From assembly GCF_013377275.1 (NCBI RefSeq), contig NZ_CP016615.1, forward strand, positions 558,001 to 622,000: a DNA stretch of 64,000 nt, written 5' to 3'. Shown here piece after piece: positions 39,488 through 49,704 of this stretch. How positions within the stretch are numbered: position 1 is the stretch's first letter; each line of letters begins with the position of its first letter. The notes below the pieces were generated by a model. That model did not search any database. It saw nothing but the letters and a program-made list of their open reading frames with translations, and was not told the origin of the DNA. The DNA comes from Vespertiliibacter pulmonis. Lineage in GTDB: Bacteria; Pseudomonadota; Gammaproteobacteria; Enterobacterales; Pasteurellaceae. The position numbers and the translations under genes were made by a program.

Positions 39488-39841
39488 ATGAGAGAAAACA
39501 ACAAAAATCTTGACTTACAATCACCTTGTTGCCCTGTTAGCACAACGTTAGATATTATTGGTGGGAAATGGAAAGTATTGATTATTCATCACATCGCCAA
39601 AGAAACACGCCGTTTTAATGAATTACAACGGCTTCTTGGTAACGTTACCCAAAGAATGCTGACCTTACAGCTACGGGAATTAGAAAATGACGGCATTGTT
39701 CATCGAGAAGTCTATCCACAAGTCCCCCCAAAAGTAGAATATTCTCTCACAGAATTTGGCTCAACCCTTATTCCAGTCATAGAAGCGATGTACCAGTGGG
39801 GGCAAACCTACGCAGCGGAATGTGTAAAACATAAGAAATAA
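39488..39841 (+). CDS. HxlR-family transcriptional regulator
   Basis: 117-residue winged-helix regulator. The family core [22 protein letters not shown] and [35 protein letters not shown] is intact. Two adjacent cysteines (CCPV, about residues 14-15) stand where redox- or electrophile-sensing HxlR proteins carry their single sensing cysteine. Likely controls itself and the divergent DUF896/pirin genes (inference). Ribosome site AAAGGAA. Confidence 0.9.
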   Translation: MRENNKNLDLQSPCCPVSTTLDIIGGKWKVLIIHHIAKETRRFNELQRLLGNVTQRMLTLQLRELENDGIVHREVYPQVPPKVEYSLTEFGSTLIPVIEAMYQWGQTYAAECVKHKK

Positions 39842-39855
39842 GATTTTATTTAGGT

Positions 39856-39893
39856 AAAAAAATGCCCCGATATAATCTCAGGGCATTTTTTTA
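39856..39893. terminator. Bidirectional terminator between HxlR gene and asd
   Basis: AAAATGCCC/GGGCATTTT stem with a run of A before it and a run of T behind it, between convergent genes. Confidence 0.88.
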
Positions 39894-39920
39894 CTTAATC
39901 TAACCGCTTGTAAAGTGAAA

Positions 39921-41039
39921 TTACTGTTTAGTGAGTTGAACTAAAATTCTGCGAACAGGCTCTGCCGCTCCCCACAATAATTGATCGCCCACCGTAAAAG
40001 CAGAAAGATATTCCCCTCCCATTGCTAATTTGCGTAAACGCCCGACAGGAATACTTAATGTGCCAGTTACTTTTGCAGGGGTAAGTTCACTCAGTGTTGC
40101 TTCTTTATCATTCGGAATCACTTTCACCCATTGATTATGGCTTGCGATAATTTGTTCAATTTCATCTAACGGTAAATCTTTTTTCAATTTAATAGTGAAG
40201 GCTTGGCTGTGGCAACGCAATGCGCCGATACGTACGCATAAGCCGTCCACAGCGATTGGATTATCACTCAATCCCAAAATTTTATTCGTTTCTGCATAGC
40301 CTTTCCACTCTTCTTTGGTCTGTCCTGTTTCTGGCAACAGTTTGTCAATCCACGGGATTATGCTACCCGCAAGCGGTGCACCAAAATTGGCTGTTGGGAA
40401 GGTTTCATCTCGCATTGTTGCAGTAACTTTTCGCTCAATATCTAAAATTGATGAGGCGGGATCAGCGAGTTTGGCTTTAACTGAATTTTCAAGCTCACCC
40501 ATTTGCATAAGTAATTCACGCATATTTTTTGCCCCTGCTCCCGATGCAGCTTGATATGTTGCTACTGAAACCCATTCAATTAAATCACGTTCAAATAATC
40601 CGCCAATCGCCATTAACATTAAACTTACCGTGCAGTTCCCTCCCACAAAAGTTTTTATGCCATTTTTTAGTCCTTCATCGATCACATTTTGGTTTACAGG
40701 GTCAAGCACAATAATTGCATCATCTTTCATACGCAATGCAGATGCCGCATCAATCCAATAACCATTCCAACCCGTTGCTTTTAATTTTGGATAAATATCG
40801 TTGGTGTAATCGCCACCTTGACAAGTAACGATAATATCTAGTTTTTGCAACTCATTAAGGTTGAATGCGTCTTTTAACTCACCCGATTCCTTACCTGCAA
40901 AAATTGGTGCTTTTTGACCCGCTTGCGATGTCGTAAAAAAAATAGGATTGATATGTGCAAAATCGTTTTCTTGCTCCATTCTATCCATTAACACTGATCC
41001 GACCATTCCTCGCCAACCAATAAAACCTACATTTTGCAT
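39921..41039 (-). CDS. asd: Aspartate-semialdehyde dehydrogenase
   Basis: NADPH enzyme making aspartate semialdehyde for lysine/DAP, threonine and methionine. 372 residues. NADP motif [18 protein letters not shown] at the start, catalytic Cys136 in [16 protein letters not shown], and the late [16 protein letters not shown] are all present. Divergent from ptsH; a USS core follows the stop. Confidence 0.97.
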   Translation of the reverse strand: MQNVGFIGWRGMVGSVLMDRMEQENDFAHINPIFFTTSQAGQKAPIFAGKESGELKDAFNLNELQKLDIIVTCQGGDYTNDIYPKLKATGWNGYWIDAASALRMKDDAIIVLDPVNQNVIDEGLKNGIKTFVGGNCTVSLMLMAIGGLFERDLIEWVSVATYQAASGAGAKNMRELLMQMGELENSVKAKLADPASSILDIERKVTATMRDETFPTANFGAPLAGSIIPWIDKLLPETGQTKEEWKGYAETNKILGLSDNPIAVDGLCVRIGALRCHSQAFTIKLKKDLPLDEIEQIIASHNQWVKVIPNDKEATLSELTPAKVTGTLSIPVGRLRKLAMGGEYLSAFTVGDQLLWGAAEPVRRILVQLTKQ

Positions 41040-41348
41040 TTCCTTCCTCCATTTAATTTGATGCTGTGTTTAAAAATAAAAATCCTGAAAGATGATAAAT
41101 ACCTAAATTTTTTATGAAAATCAATAGAAAACAAAAGGACTCATACAAAATAGATTTTACAACTGATTAAAAGAGTAAAACATCACAAATTTATTTTATG
41201 CCTAACACAAAATATTTCCCTCATCTTATCTCTATTTTTTAACGTGTATTTCAGCTAATTTTGTAGTAAAGTAAGCGTAATTTAGTAAGGAAATACCCCT
41301 ATTATAACAAGGCTTTTAATCTTTAAATTTATTCAAGAGGAACTAAAA
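41040..41348. other. Divergent control region between asd and ptsH
   Basis: 309 AT-rich bases with no open frame of note. It must carry the asd and ptsH promoters. I could not assign boxes with confidence. I saw no lysine riboswitch-like sequence ahead of asd and no clear CRP palindrome ahead of ptsH. A ribosome site GAGGA precedes ptsH. Confidence 0.5.
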
Positions 41349-41606
41349 ATGTACGCAAAAGACGTTACAATTATTGGTGCAAATGGTTTACATACTCGTC
41401 CTGCGGCAGAATTTGTAAAAGCAGCGAAAGGTTTTGTTTCTACCATTACTGTTACTTCTGGTGATAAAAGTGCAAGTGCAAAGAGTTTATTTAAATTACA
41501 AACCTTAGGCTTATCACAAGGTACTGTTCTGACAATTTCAGCCGAAGGTGAAGACGAACAACAAGCAGTTGATTTCTTAGTAGATCTAGTTCCTACTCTA
41601 GAATAA
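41349..41606 (+). CDS. ptsH: Phosphocarrier protein HPr
   Basis: General phosphotransferase carrier. 85 residues, as in E. coli. Phosphorylated His15 in NGLHTRPA and the Ser46 position in [13 protein letters not shown] are intact. First gene of ptsH-ptsI-crr; 86 bases to ptsI. Confidence 0.98.
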   Translation: MYAKDVTIIGANGLHTRPAAEFVKAAKGFVSTITVTSGDKSASAKSLFKLQTLGLSQGTVLTISAEGEDEQQAVDFLVDLVPTLE

Positions 41607-41692
41607 TTTTCTGATTTCTTTAAATTACCGTAGTTAATTACTACGGTAATTTTTTATGCTATTGCACAATATTTATAATCAAGGATTTAATT

Positions 41693-43414
41693 ATGATTAC
41701 TGGTATCGCAGCCTCACCCGGCATCGTATTTGGTAAAGCTCTTGTATTAAAAGAAGAGCCTATTGTCTTAAATACCCAAAAAATTTCTGCAGATCAAATT
41801 GATGCAGAAAAAGCGAAATTTTTCGCAGGACGAGAAAAAGCAGCCGCACAATTAACTGCAATTAAAGAGAAAGCTCGGATTACATTAGGTGCAGAAAAAG
41901 AAGCTATTTTTGAAGGCCATTTAATGATCTTAGAAGATGAAGAACTTGAAGAAGAGATCCTTGCTTATTTGGAAGAAAATTTAGTTACTGCGGATCTCGC
42001 TACAAGCAAAATCATTGATATGCAAGTCGCAATGCTTGCAGATATTGATGACGAATACTTAAAAGAGCGTGCGGGTGATATTCGTGATATTGGTAATCGC
42101 TTATTGCGTAATATTTTAAATATGCACATTGTAGATTTAGGCGATATTCAAGATGAAGCAATCCTTGTTGCCTATGATTTAACACCATCAGAGACTGCAC
42201 AACTTAATTTAGATAAAGTACTTGGTTTCATTACTGATATAGGTGGCCGTACTTCCCATACCTCAATTATGGCTCGTTCACTAGAACTACCTGCTATTGT
42301 GGGTACAAATAATATTACCTCGTTAGTAAATACTGGTGATCTTATTATTTTAGATGCAACAAATAACCAAATCTATATCAACCCTTCTGATGAACAGATC
42401 GAACAATTCAAAGCTCAACAAAATCAAGAGCAAGCAGAAAAAGCCGAATTAGCAAAATTAAAAGATCTGCCCGCTCAAACTTTAGATGGACATCGTATTG
42501 AGCTAGTCGGCAACATTGGTAATAGTCGTGATGTTGAAGGTATCGTCCGTAATGGTGGCGAAGGTGTTGGATTATACCGTACTGAATTTTTATTTATGGA
42601 TCGTGAGCAACTTCCAACAGAAGAAGAGCAATTCCACGCCTATAAAGAAGTTGTTGAAGCAATGCCTGGCAAACTAATCGTACTTCGTACTATGGATATT
42701 GGCGGTGATAAAGAGTTGCCTTATCTCGATCTCCCTAAAGAAATGAACCCGTTCTTAGGCTGGCGTGCAGTGCGTATCGGCTTAGTTCGCCGTGAAATTT
42801 TGGATTGCCAACTACGTGCAGTACTCAGAGCATCTGCTTTTGGTAAACTGGCTATTATGTTCCCAATGATTATTTCAGTTGAAGAAATCCGAGAACTAAA
42901 AGCCATCATTACCACCTTAAAAGATCAGCTTCGTGCCGAAGGTAAAGCCTTTGATGAAAATATTCAAATTGGCGTAATGGTAGAAACACCGTCTGCTGCG
43001 GTAAATGCCCGCCACTTAGCCAAAGAAGTTGATTTCTTTAGTATCGGCACAAATGATTTAACGCAATATACTCTTGCAGTCGATCGTGGTAACGAAATTA
43101 TTGCTCACTTATATAACCCGATGGCACCTTCTGTTTTAAATCTTATCAAGCAAGTGATTGATGCCTCTCACGCAGAAGGCAAATGGACAGGAATGTGTGG
43201 TGAACTAGCAGGCGATATACGAGCAACTGCTCTCTTACTCGGTATGGGATTAGATGAATTTAGTATGAGCGGTATTTCTATCCCACACGTTAAAAAATTA
43301 GTGCGGAATATCAACTTTGCTGATGCCAAAGCTTTAGCTGATAAGGCCTTACAGCAGCCTACAGCAGCAGATATTGAAAACCTAGTAAATGCTTTTTATC
43401 AAAAACTGAACTAA
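41693..43414 (+). CDS. ptsI: PTS enzyme I
   Basis: Phosphoenolpyruvate-protein phosphotransferase that charges HPr. 573 residues (E. coli 575). Active-site His189 in [24 protein letters not shown]-binding segments [14 protein letters not shown] and [18 protein letters not shown] follow, with the conserved Cys in [12 protein letters not shown]. Confidence 0.98.
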   Translation: MITGIAASPGIVFGKALVLKEEPIVLNTQKISADQIDAEKAKFFAGREKAAAQLTAIKEKARITLGAEKEAIFEGHLMILEDEELEEEILAYLEENLVTADLATSKIIDMQVAMLADIDDEYLKERAGDIRDIGNRLLRNILNMHIVDLGDIQDEAILVAYDLTPSETAQLNLDKVLGFITDIGGRTSHTSIMARSLELPAIVGTNNITSLVNTGDLIILDATNNQIYINPSDEQIEQFKAQQNQEQAEKAELAKLKDLPAQTLDGHRIELVGNIGNSRDVEGIVRNGGEGVGLYRTEFLFMDREQLPTEEEQFHAYKEVVEAMPGKLIVLRTMDIGGDKELPYLDLPKEMNPFLGWRAVRIGLVRREILDCQLRAVLRASAFGKLAIMFPMIISVEEIRELKAIITTLKDQLRAEGKAFDENIQIGVMVETPSAAVNARHLAKEVDFFSIGTNDLTQYTLAVDRGNEIIAHLYNPMAPSVLNLIKQVIDASHAEGKWTGMCGELAGDIRATALLLGMGLDEFSMSGISIPHVKKLVRNINFADAKALADKALQQPTAADIENLVNAFYQKLN

Positions 43415-43487
43415 CTAGATACAAATATAAAATTCTCAGCTAGAATAGTTGGGAATTTTATTAAAATTAAATAATGGAGATTTAATT

Positions 43488-44003
43488 ATGGGTTTCATAG
43501 ATCGAATATTGGCTCAATTATTTGGAGGCAAGAAAGATTCAACACCTAAAACCGTGAACATTTATGCCCCATTATCAGGTGAAATAGTAAATATTGAAGA
43601 TGTTCCAGATGTTGTATTTTCTGAGAAAATTGTAGGCGATGGCATCGCAATCCGCCCAAATGGCGATACTATCGTTTCCCCAGTAAATGGCACTATCGGC
43701 AAAATTTTTGAAACAAACCACGCTTTTTCAATCGAATCAGATGAGGGCGTTGAGCTTTTCGTACACTTCGGCATTGATACCGTTGAACTAAAAGGCGAGG
43801 GCTTTACCCGTTTAGCAAACGAAGGCCAGAAAGTAAAAATGGGTGAACCCATTCTCAAATTTGAATTAGCTCAACTTGAATCAAAAGCTAAATCCGTTTT
43901 AACTCCTGTTGTAATTTCAAATATGGACGAAATTGCTAAATTAGAAAAACATTCAGGTGAAGTAATTGCTGGTGAGAGCATTGTTTTAACACTTACCAAA
44001 TAA
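43488..44003 (+). CDS. crr: Glucose-specific EIIA component
   Basis: Receives phosphate from HPr and acts as the carbon-status regulator of adenylate cyclase and permeases. Start at [16 protein letters not shown] (43488) behind GGAGA; the longer frame from 43449 is not conserved. 171 residues. The two active-site histidines are at about 78 (NHAFSIES) and 93 ([17 protein letters not shown]). Confidence 0.97.
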   Translation: MGFIDRILAQLFGGKKDSTPKTVNIYAPLSGEIVNIEDVPDVVFSEKIVGDGIAIRPNGDTIVSPVNGTIGKIFETNHAFSIESDEGVELFVHFGIDTVELKGEGFTRLANEGQKVKMGEPILKFELAQLESKAKSVLTPVVISNMDEIAKLEKHSGEVIAGESIVLTLTK

Positions 44004-44030
44004 AAAATTAATCCATATACATATAATTAA

Positions 44031-44056
44031 AAGCCACGTTAAACGTGGTTTTTATT
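44031..44056 (+). terminator. Terminator of ptsHI-crr
   Basis: Stem CCACGT/ACGTGG with a 3-base loop, preceded by AAAAG and followed by TTTTTATTTT. Confidence 0.82.
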
Positions 44057-44208
44057 TTACAAAAATCTATTACAAACTCACCGCTTGTAATCTTTCCCAC
44101 GAATTTATAGCTAAAATCTCGCCAAACAGGTAGAATAGCGAACATTTTTAAACGTGAACCTTATTTTTACGTTTTCAGTTTAACCCTTTAATTTACCTAC
44201 TATTTAAG

Positions 44209-45639
44209 ATGACACAGAAACTCCATATAAAAACTTGGGGTTGCCAAATGAATGAGTACGACTCATCTAAAATGGCAGACCTCCTCAATAGCACGCACGG
44301 TTTCGAGCTGACAGAGAATGCAGAAGAAGCCGATGTTTTATTACTTAACACTTGCTCGATCCGTGAAAAAGCGCAAGAAAAAGTATTCCACCAACTTGGT
44401 CGTTGGAAAAATTTCAAAAAAAATAAACCTCACCTTGTAATTGGTGTCGGTGGTTGTGTTGCTTCACAAGAAGGTGAGCATATCCGCCAGCGAGCACCAT
44501 TTGTGGATATTGTTTTCGGCCCACAAACACTGCACCGCTTACCTGAGATGATTAACCAAATCCGTGGTGGTAAAAGTTCAATTGTAGATATTAGCTTCCC
44601 CGAAATTGAAAAATTTGACCGCTTGCCTGAACCAAGAGCCGAAGGTCCAACCGCCTTTGTCTCTATTATGGAAGGTTGTAACAAATACTGCTCATTCTGC
44701 GTTGTGCCTTATACTCGTGGCGAAGAAGTAAGCCGTCCAATTGATGATGTTTTATTTGAAATTGCCCAGCTCGCTGCTCAAGGCGTGCGTGAAGTAAACC
44801 TACTAGGACAAAACGTAAACGCCTACCGTGGCGAAACGTTTGACGGTGGTATATGTACTTTTGCTGAATTGCTCCGTCTTGTCGCTTCTATTGATGGAAT
44901 CGATCGCTTGCGTTTTACTACTAGCCACCCGATTGAATTTACCGATGATATTATTGAAGTTTACCGTGATACTCCTGAATTAGTGAGCTTCCTTCACTTA
45001 CCTGTTCAAAGTGGCTCAGATCGAGTTCTAACAATGATGAAACGTAATCATACGGCATTGGAATATAAATCCATTATCCGAAAATTACGCCAAGTCCGAC
45101 CAGATATTCAAATCAGTTCTGATTTTATTATCGGCTTCCCGGGCGAAACAGCAAAAGATTTTGAAGATACAATGAAATTGATTGAACAAGTAAACTTTGA
45201 TATGAGTTTCAGCTTTATCTATTCAGCTCGACCTGGTACACCTGCAGCTGATTTACCTGATGATGTTAGTGAAGAAGAGAAAAAAGAACGTCTTTACCGC
45301 CTACAACAGCAAATCAATCACCAAGCAATGCAATTTAGTCGTTTAATGTTAGGCACTGAACAACGTATTTTAGTCGAAGGTCCATCGAAAAAAGATCTAA
45401 TGGAATTAACAGGGCGAACTGAAAATAACCGCATTGTGAATTTCCAAGGTTCTCCTGATATGATTGGTAAATTTGTCGATGTGAAAATTACTGATGTTTA
45501 TACTAATTCTCTGCGTGGTGAAGTTATTCGTACCGAAGATGAAATGGGCTTGCGTGTGATTGAATCCCCACAAAATGTAATTAATCGAACTCGTAAAGAA
45601 GATGAACTCGGCGTGGGTAAATACGTTGTTAATTTATAA
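44209..45639 (+). CDS. miaB: tRNA-2-methylthio-N6-dimethylallyladenosine synthase
   Basis: Radical-SAM methylthiotransferase acting on i6A37 of tRNAs. 476 residues. The auxiliary cluster cysteines are Cys12 (TWGCQMNE), about Cys49 (NTCSIREKA) and about Cys83 ([10 protein letters not shown]). The radical-SAM CxxxCxxC is at about 157-164 (CNKYCSFC). A TRAM domain closes the protein. Weak ribosome site. Confidence 0.97.
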   Translation: MTQKLHIKTWGCQMNEYDSSKMADLLNSTHGFELTENAEEADVLLLNTCSIREKAQEKVFHQLGRWKNFKKNKPHLVIGVGGCVASQEGEHIRQRAPFVDIVFGPQTLHRLPEMINQIRGGKSSIVDISFPEIEKFDRLPEPRAEGPTAFVSIMEGCNKYCSFCVVPYTRGEEVSRPIDDVLFEIAQLAAQGVREVNLLGQNVNAYRGETFDGGICTFAELLRLVASIDGIDRLRFTTSHPIEFTDDIIEVYRDTPELVSFLHLPVQSGSDRVLTMMKRNHTALEYKSIIRKLRQVRPDIQISSDFIIGFPGETAKDFEDTMKLIEQVNFDMSFSFIYSARPGTPAADLPDDVSEEEKKERLYRLQQQINHQAMQFSRLMLGTEQRILVEGPSKKDLMELTGRTENNRIVNFQGSPDMIGKFVDVKITDVYTNSLRGEVIRTEDEMGLRVIESPQNVINRTRKEDELGVGKYVVNL

Positions 45640-45663
45640 TCATCTTGATTTGCAAAAATAAAA

Positions 45664-45706
45664 AGTAAAAGACCGCTTATCCTACTTAACAAGCGGTCTT
45701 TTTACT
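45664..45706 (+). terminator. USS-pair terminator of miaB
   Basis: A 12-bp stem AAAAGACCGCTT/AAGCGGTCTTTT with T run; both arms are uptake cores. It lies between miaB and the convergent lipoprotein gene. Confidence 0.85.
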
Positions 45707-45723
45707 AAACATTATAAATCACA

Positions 45724-46662
45724 TCATCTATAATCTTGATTAATTAATTCTTCAATTTCATAAAATGGAATAATAAGCTCTCTCTCAGATCGTCTATTCA
45801 TATATTCAGGTAAAAAAGGATTCCAATACACACCTACTTCGTGAACAGGATAAACGAAATGAATACCTCTAGATGTAAAATAGAAATTTTTAGAAATATA
45901 AAAGTTCTCTTTCTTATCCATACCCGTATCACTAACATATTTACCATTTAGATTTATTACGCTATGGTGCTCCCATAATATATCCCGTAATTTAGTTTGA
46001 TTATGAGGGCTAACTAGATCATCAAGCCGAATAATCGCTTTCTTATTTAAATCTATATTTAAATAATCAGTATCATAAACATACGTTGCAGAGCCCCCAG
46101 CATCATAAGAAAACCTCTGTGAGAATGTAACAATATTATTACGTTGCCCAATATACTGAGTATCTACTTCTATGTGATTTTCAAAATAATTACCCTGATT
46201 ATCTTTAAATCCATCACCTTCGAAATATTTATCAAAAAAATCTCTTATATCATCTTGAGAAACAAATGCCTTCGATTTATTTTCACTATAATATAGCCAT
46301 ATATTTTTTCTTAGAAGCTCATCTATCCATTCAATATTTGTTTTTACTGCCGAAATAAATATTGTTCTTCTATTTTCTAACTCTAAGTCATCTAACTTAA
46401 TAGAACCTATCTTCTCAAACAATTTAACTGTTTCTACTTTTACTAATGGACTTACCTGCTGTGAACAATTTTCTACTTTTTTAATGGAGTTTTCCTGAAA
46501 ACCAAGAAGTTCTTGCTCTTTCTGTCTTAAATTTTGCTCTAAGTTATTATAATTAGCCTCTAGCTTATCCAACCTTTTACTAGCTTCAACTAATGAAGTG
46601 CGATCACAAGCAACCAATAAACATATTAAAATAGTAGCAGGCCCTAATAATACTTTATTCAT
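45724..46662 (-). CDS. DUF3298/RsiV-like lipoprotein, diverged copy
   Basis: 312-residue predicted lipoprotein. Lipobox LVAC, cysteine 19. Residues about 25-60 form a coiled coil (SKRLDKLEANYNNLEQNLRQKEQE). The C-terminal half is a DUF3298/RsiV-like domain with DYLNIDLNKKAIIRLDDLV and FYFTSRGIHFVYPVHEVG. The GGAHG-type motif of the neighbour is changed here to GGSATYV. It is 38 bases downstream of its paralogue at 46701-47654, clearly a tandem duplication followed by divergence. Function unknown: B. subtilis RsiV uses this domain to bind lysozyme, so envelope defence against lysozyme is possible (inference). Confidence 0.7.
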   Translation of the reverse strand: MNKVLLGPATILICLLVACDRTSLVEASKRLDKLEANYNNLEQNLRQKEQELLGFQENSIKKVENCSQQVSPLVKVETVKLFEKIGSIKLDDLELENRRTIFISAVKTNIEWIDELLRKNIWLYYSENKSKAFVSQDDIRDFFDKYFEGDGFKDNQGNYFENHIEVDTQYIGQRNNIVTFSQRFSYDAGGSATYVYDTDYLNIDLNKKAIIRLDDLVSPHNQTKLRDILWEHHSVINLNGKYVSDTGMDKKENFYISKNFYFTSRGIHFVYPVHEVGVYWNPFLPEYMNRRSERELIIPFYEIEELINQDYR

Positions 46663-46700
46663 GTCGTTTTATTCCCATATAATTGATATAAGTTAGTGAT

Positions 46701-47654
46701 CTACTCTTCTTTTATTACATACTCCGGGTTAAGCAATGAATCAATATTCATATAAGCTTGGATTGAAAGTTCCACTTCACCCTCAGAATAAGATCCTAAA
46801 GCATAAACAGGATAAACGAAAACAATCCCTTCAGGTGTAAAATAAAAATTATTTGAGATATAAAAATCCTCTTTTTTCATAAAGGAGTCATCAAACTTAC
46901 CATTATCATCAAGATGAGTCGTCATATAAAGATCCCATAGTTGCTCTTTTAATTTAGCCTGATTTTTAGGGGGAACAACATCATCAAGTTGAATAATTGC
47001 TTTTTTATTCAGATCAATATTTAAGTAATCCGTATGAGATATACCGTGAGCGCCTCCTGAATAATTATAAAATGATTGGCTAAACATCGCTAAATTATTA
47101 CGCTGGCCACTATAATAAGTTGAGATTAGATCTTCAAAGCCTATCGATTTATCTACTTTGGCATTTTTTATATTTTCTTGATATAACGTTTCAAAAAAAG
47201 CTTTCACTTCATCGGGTGTAATAGCTTTATTCTGTATCTCGATTTTTTTATCTTGATTCGTATAATTTAGTAGTATATTTTTTAATAATAAAGAATCAAG
47301 CCAACTCACACCTGTTTTAGCTGTTGAAATAGACATCGAAATATTACTTTGCTCTACTCCATCGCTGTTATTTAGATCTTTTTCAAACTTAATTATTTCC
47401 GTTTTATCTAATAATTTGGCCGTTTTAACTTGTAATAAAGGAATAGCAGGCTGGAAGCAATTTTCTGCTTGTCTTCCCGATTTAAGTTGATCTAGCTCTT
47501 GCTCTTTTTGCATTAGCATATTTTCTAAATGTTTAGAATCAGCTTCTAATTGCCCCAATTTTTTATTAGTTTCAATCAATGCTGATGTTTTATCATCACA
47601 AGCACTAAATAAAAATACGGACGTAATCACTAGCCCGATCAATGATTTCTTCAT
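46701..47654 (-). CDS. DUF3298/RsiV-like lipoprotein, GGAHG copy
   Basis: 317-residue predicted lipoprotein. Start at MKKSLIGLVITSVFLFSAC (47654) behind AGGAACG; cysteine 19 is the lipidation site. A coiled coil follows (about 25-60). Then an RsiV/DUF3298-like domain with YYSGQRNNLAMFSQSFYNYSGGAHGI, DYLNIDLNKKAIIQLDDVVPP and FYFTPEGIVFVYPVYALGSYSEGEVELSI. This order (GGAHG, then D-F/D-V, then Y-x-G-S-Y-x-x-G) is typical of DUF3298. Asp at +2 after Cys (CDD) is, by the E. coli rule, an inner-membrane retention signal; both copies have CD. The ligand is unknown. Confidence 0.75.
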   Translation of the reverse strand: MKKSLIGLVITSVFLFSACDDKTSALIETNKKLGQLEADSKHLENMLMQKEQELDQLKSGRQAENCFQPAIPLLQVKTAKLLDKTEIIKFEKDLNNSDGVEQSNISMSISTAKTGVSWLDSLLLKNILLNYTNQDKKIEIQNKAITPDEVKAFFETLYQENIKNAKVDKSIGFEDLISTYYSGQRNNLAMFSQSFYNYSGGAHGISHTDYLNIDLNKKAIIQLDDVVPPKNQAKLKEQLWDLYMTTHLDDNGKFDDSFMKKEDFYISNNFYFTPEGIVFVYPVYALGSYSEGEVELSIQAYMNIDSLLNPEYVIKEE

Positions 47655-47751
47655 ATTTTTCGTTCCTATATAAATAATATACAAGCGGTAAGCTTACCTA
47701 ATTTTTTGCAATACATATAAAAATCCCCCTACTAGTAGTAAGGGGACTTTG

Positions 47752-49635
47752 TTAATCATCTAAAAAACTACGGAGCGTTTCTGATCGACTTGGGTGGCGA
47801 AGCTTTCGTAACGCTTTCGCTTCAATTTGACGAATACGCTCACGAGTTACATCAAATTGCTTACCAACTTCTTCAAGGGTGTGATCGGTATTCATATCAA
47901 TACCAAAACGCATTCTTAATACCTTCGCTTCTCTTGGTGTTAAGCCTTCTAGCACATCATTAGTTGCTAAACGTAAGCTCTCTGCCGTTGCAGAATCCAA
48001 TGGTAATTCAAGTGTACCATCTTCAATAAAATCACCTAAATGTGAATCATCATCATCACCGACTGGCGTTTCCATTGAAATTGGTTCTTTCGCAATTTTC
48101 AACACCTTACGAATCTTATCTTCTGGCATACCCATTTTTTCCGCCAGTTCTTCTGGTGTCGCTTCACGTCCCATTTCTTGTAAACATTGACGTGAAATTC
48201 GATTCAATTTATTGATCGTTTCAATCATATGAACAGGAATACGAATGGTCCGGGCTTGGTCAGCAATAGAACGAGTAATCGCTTGACGAATCCACCAAGT
48301 TGCATAGGTTGAGAATTTGTAGCCCCGGCGATATTCAAATTTATCTACCGCTTTCATTAAACCAATATTCCCTTCTTGAATTAAATCCAAGAATTGCAAA
48401 CCTCGATTAGTATATTTTTTGGCAATAGAAATCACTAAACGTAAATTTGCTTCAACCATCTCTTTTTTAGCTTTACGGGCTTTTAATTCACCCTCTGAGA
48501 TCCGTCCGCCAATTTCACGAATTTGGGAAATTGTTAGCCCAGTTTCTTCTTCTAAGCGTTTTAAATTCACAATTCTTACACGGATTTGTTCCGCATAATC
48601 AGCTAATTTAGGTACGCCGCCACGTTTAGCATTGATAGCTTTATCAATCCACGCATCAGAAGTTTCATGTCCTTGGAAAGCTTTCACAAAATCTGCTTTT
48701 TTCATTTGTGCATATTCAACTGCATAGCGTTGAATTTGACGCTCTTCTGTCCGTACCTGTTTCATCATTTTTTGAATAGATTCAACCAAAAGATCAAACT
48801 GTTTCGGCACAAGGCGGAATTCACGGAAAATATCCGATAATGCTTGAATTTGCTGTTTCGCTTTAGCGTGAGCTCGTCCATGTTTTTGAATAATTAAAAT
48901 TGCTTTTGTGTGTTGATCACGCAACGCATAGAATTTTTCACGAGCTAACTCTGGATCAATACTATTATCATCAGTCGTATCTGAAGTGCTCTCTTCATCT
49001 TCTTCACTGTCATCATCCGTTTCCGGAGCAACTACTTTAACTTCAACGTCTTCTTCGTCTAAGTCAACCTCTAGCTCTTCAACAGCTTCCGCTTCTTCTG
49101 CATTTGGATCAACAAAAGCTGTAACTAAATCAGATAGACGTAACGTACCTTCTTCAACTTCTTTATAACGTTCAATAAAATCGCTCAAGGCCTCTGGGTA
49201 TTCCGCAACTGCACACTGAACGGCATTAATACCGTCTTCAATCCGTTTTGCAATATCAATTTCACCTTCACGGGTAAGAAGTTCTACTGTCCCCATTTCT
49301 CGCATATACATACGAACAGGGTCTGTTGTTCGCCCTAATTCAGATTCTACGGTAGAAAGCACTTTGGTCGCTTCTTCAACCACATCTTCATCAGCAATAC
49401 CAGTTGAGAGCATTAGATCATCTGCATCTGGGGCACTTTCAAGCACTTTGATCCCCATATCATTGATCATCTGGATAATATCGTCTATTTGATCTGCATC
49501 AACCAGCTCTTCTGGAAGATGATCGTGCACTTCTGACAGTGTTAAATAACCCTGTTCACGCCCTTGTGCAATCAGCAACTCAAGCTGAGATTGTTGCTCT
49601 TCTAATTGAGAATGTTGTTCCATAATTTTATCCAT
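47752..49635 (-). CDS. rpoD: RNA polymerase sigma-70 factor RpoD
   Basis: Primary sigma factor. 627 residues. Region 1.1 is at the N-terminus. A Glu/Asp-rich non-conserved insert lies at about 185-225. Regions 2 ([51 protein letters not shown] split over motifs 2.1-2.4), 3 and 4 ([23 protein letters not shown]) are intact. Last gene of the rpsU-dnaG-rpoD operon, 69 bases after dnaG. Confidence 0.98.
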   Translation of the reverse strand: MDKIMEQHSQLEEQQSQLELLIAQGREQGYLTLSEVHDHLPEELVDADQIDDIIQMINDMGIKVLESAPDADDLMLSTGIADEDVVEEATKVLSTVESELGRTTDPVRMYMREMGTVELLTREGEIDIAKRIEDGINAVQCAVAEYPEALSDFIERYKEVEEGTLRLSDLVTAFVDPNAEEAEAVEELEVDLDEEDVEVKVVAPETDDDSEEDEESTSDTTDDNSIDPELAREKFYALRDQHTKAILIIQKHGRAHAKAKQQIQALSDIFREFRLVPKQFDLLVESIQKMMKQVRTEERQIQRYAVEYAQMKKADFVKAFQGHETSDAWIDKAINAKRGGVPKLADYAEQIRVRIVNLKRLEEETGLTISQIREIGGRISEGELKARKAKKEMVEANLRLVISIAKKYTNRGLQFLDLIQEGNIGLMKAVDKFEYRRGYKFSTYATWWIRQAITRSIADQARTIRIPVHMIETINKLNRISRQCLQEMGREATPEELAEKMGMPEDKIRKVLKIAKEPISMETPVGDDDDSHLGDFIEDGTLELPLDSATAESLRLATNDVLEGLTPREAKVLRMRFGIDMNTDHTLEEVGKQFDVTRERIRQIEAKALRKLRHPSRSETLRSFLDD

Positions 49636-49704
49636 ATCAGTGAGAACAAAATAATGGTGGATTATACCACTATTTGTTAAAAATTACTTGAAACTGACCA
49701 CAAG

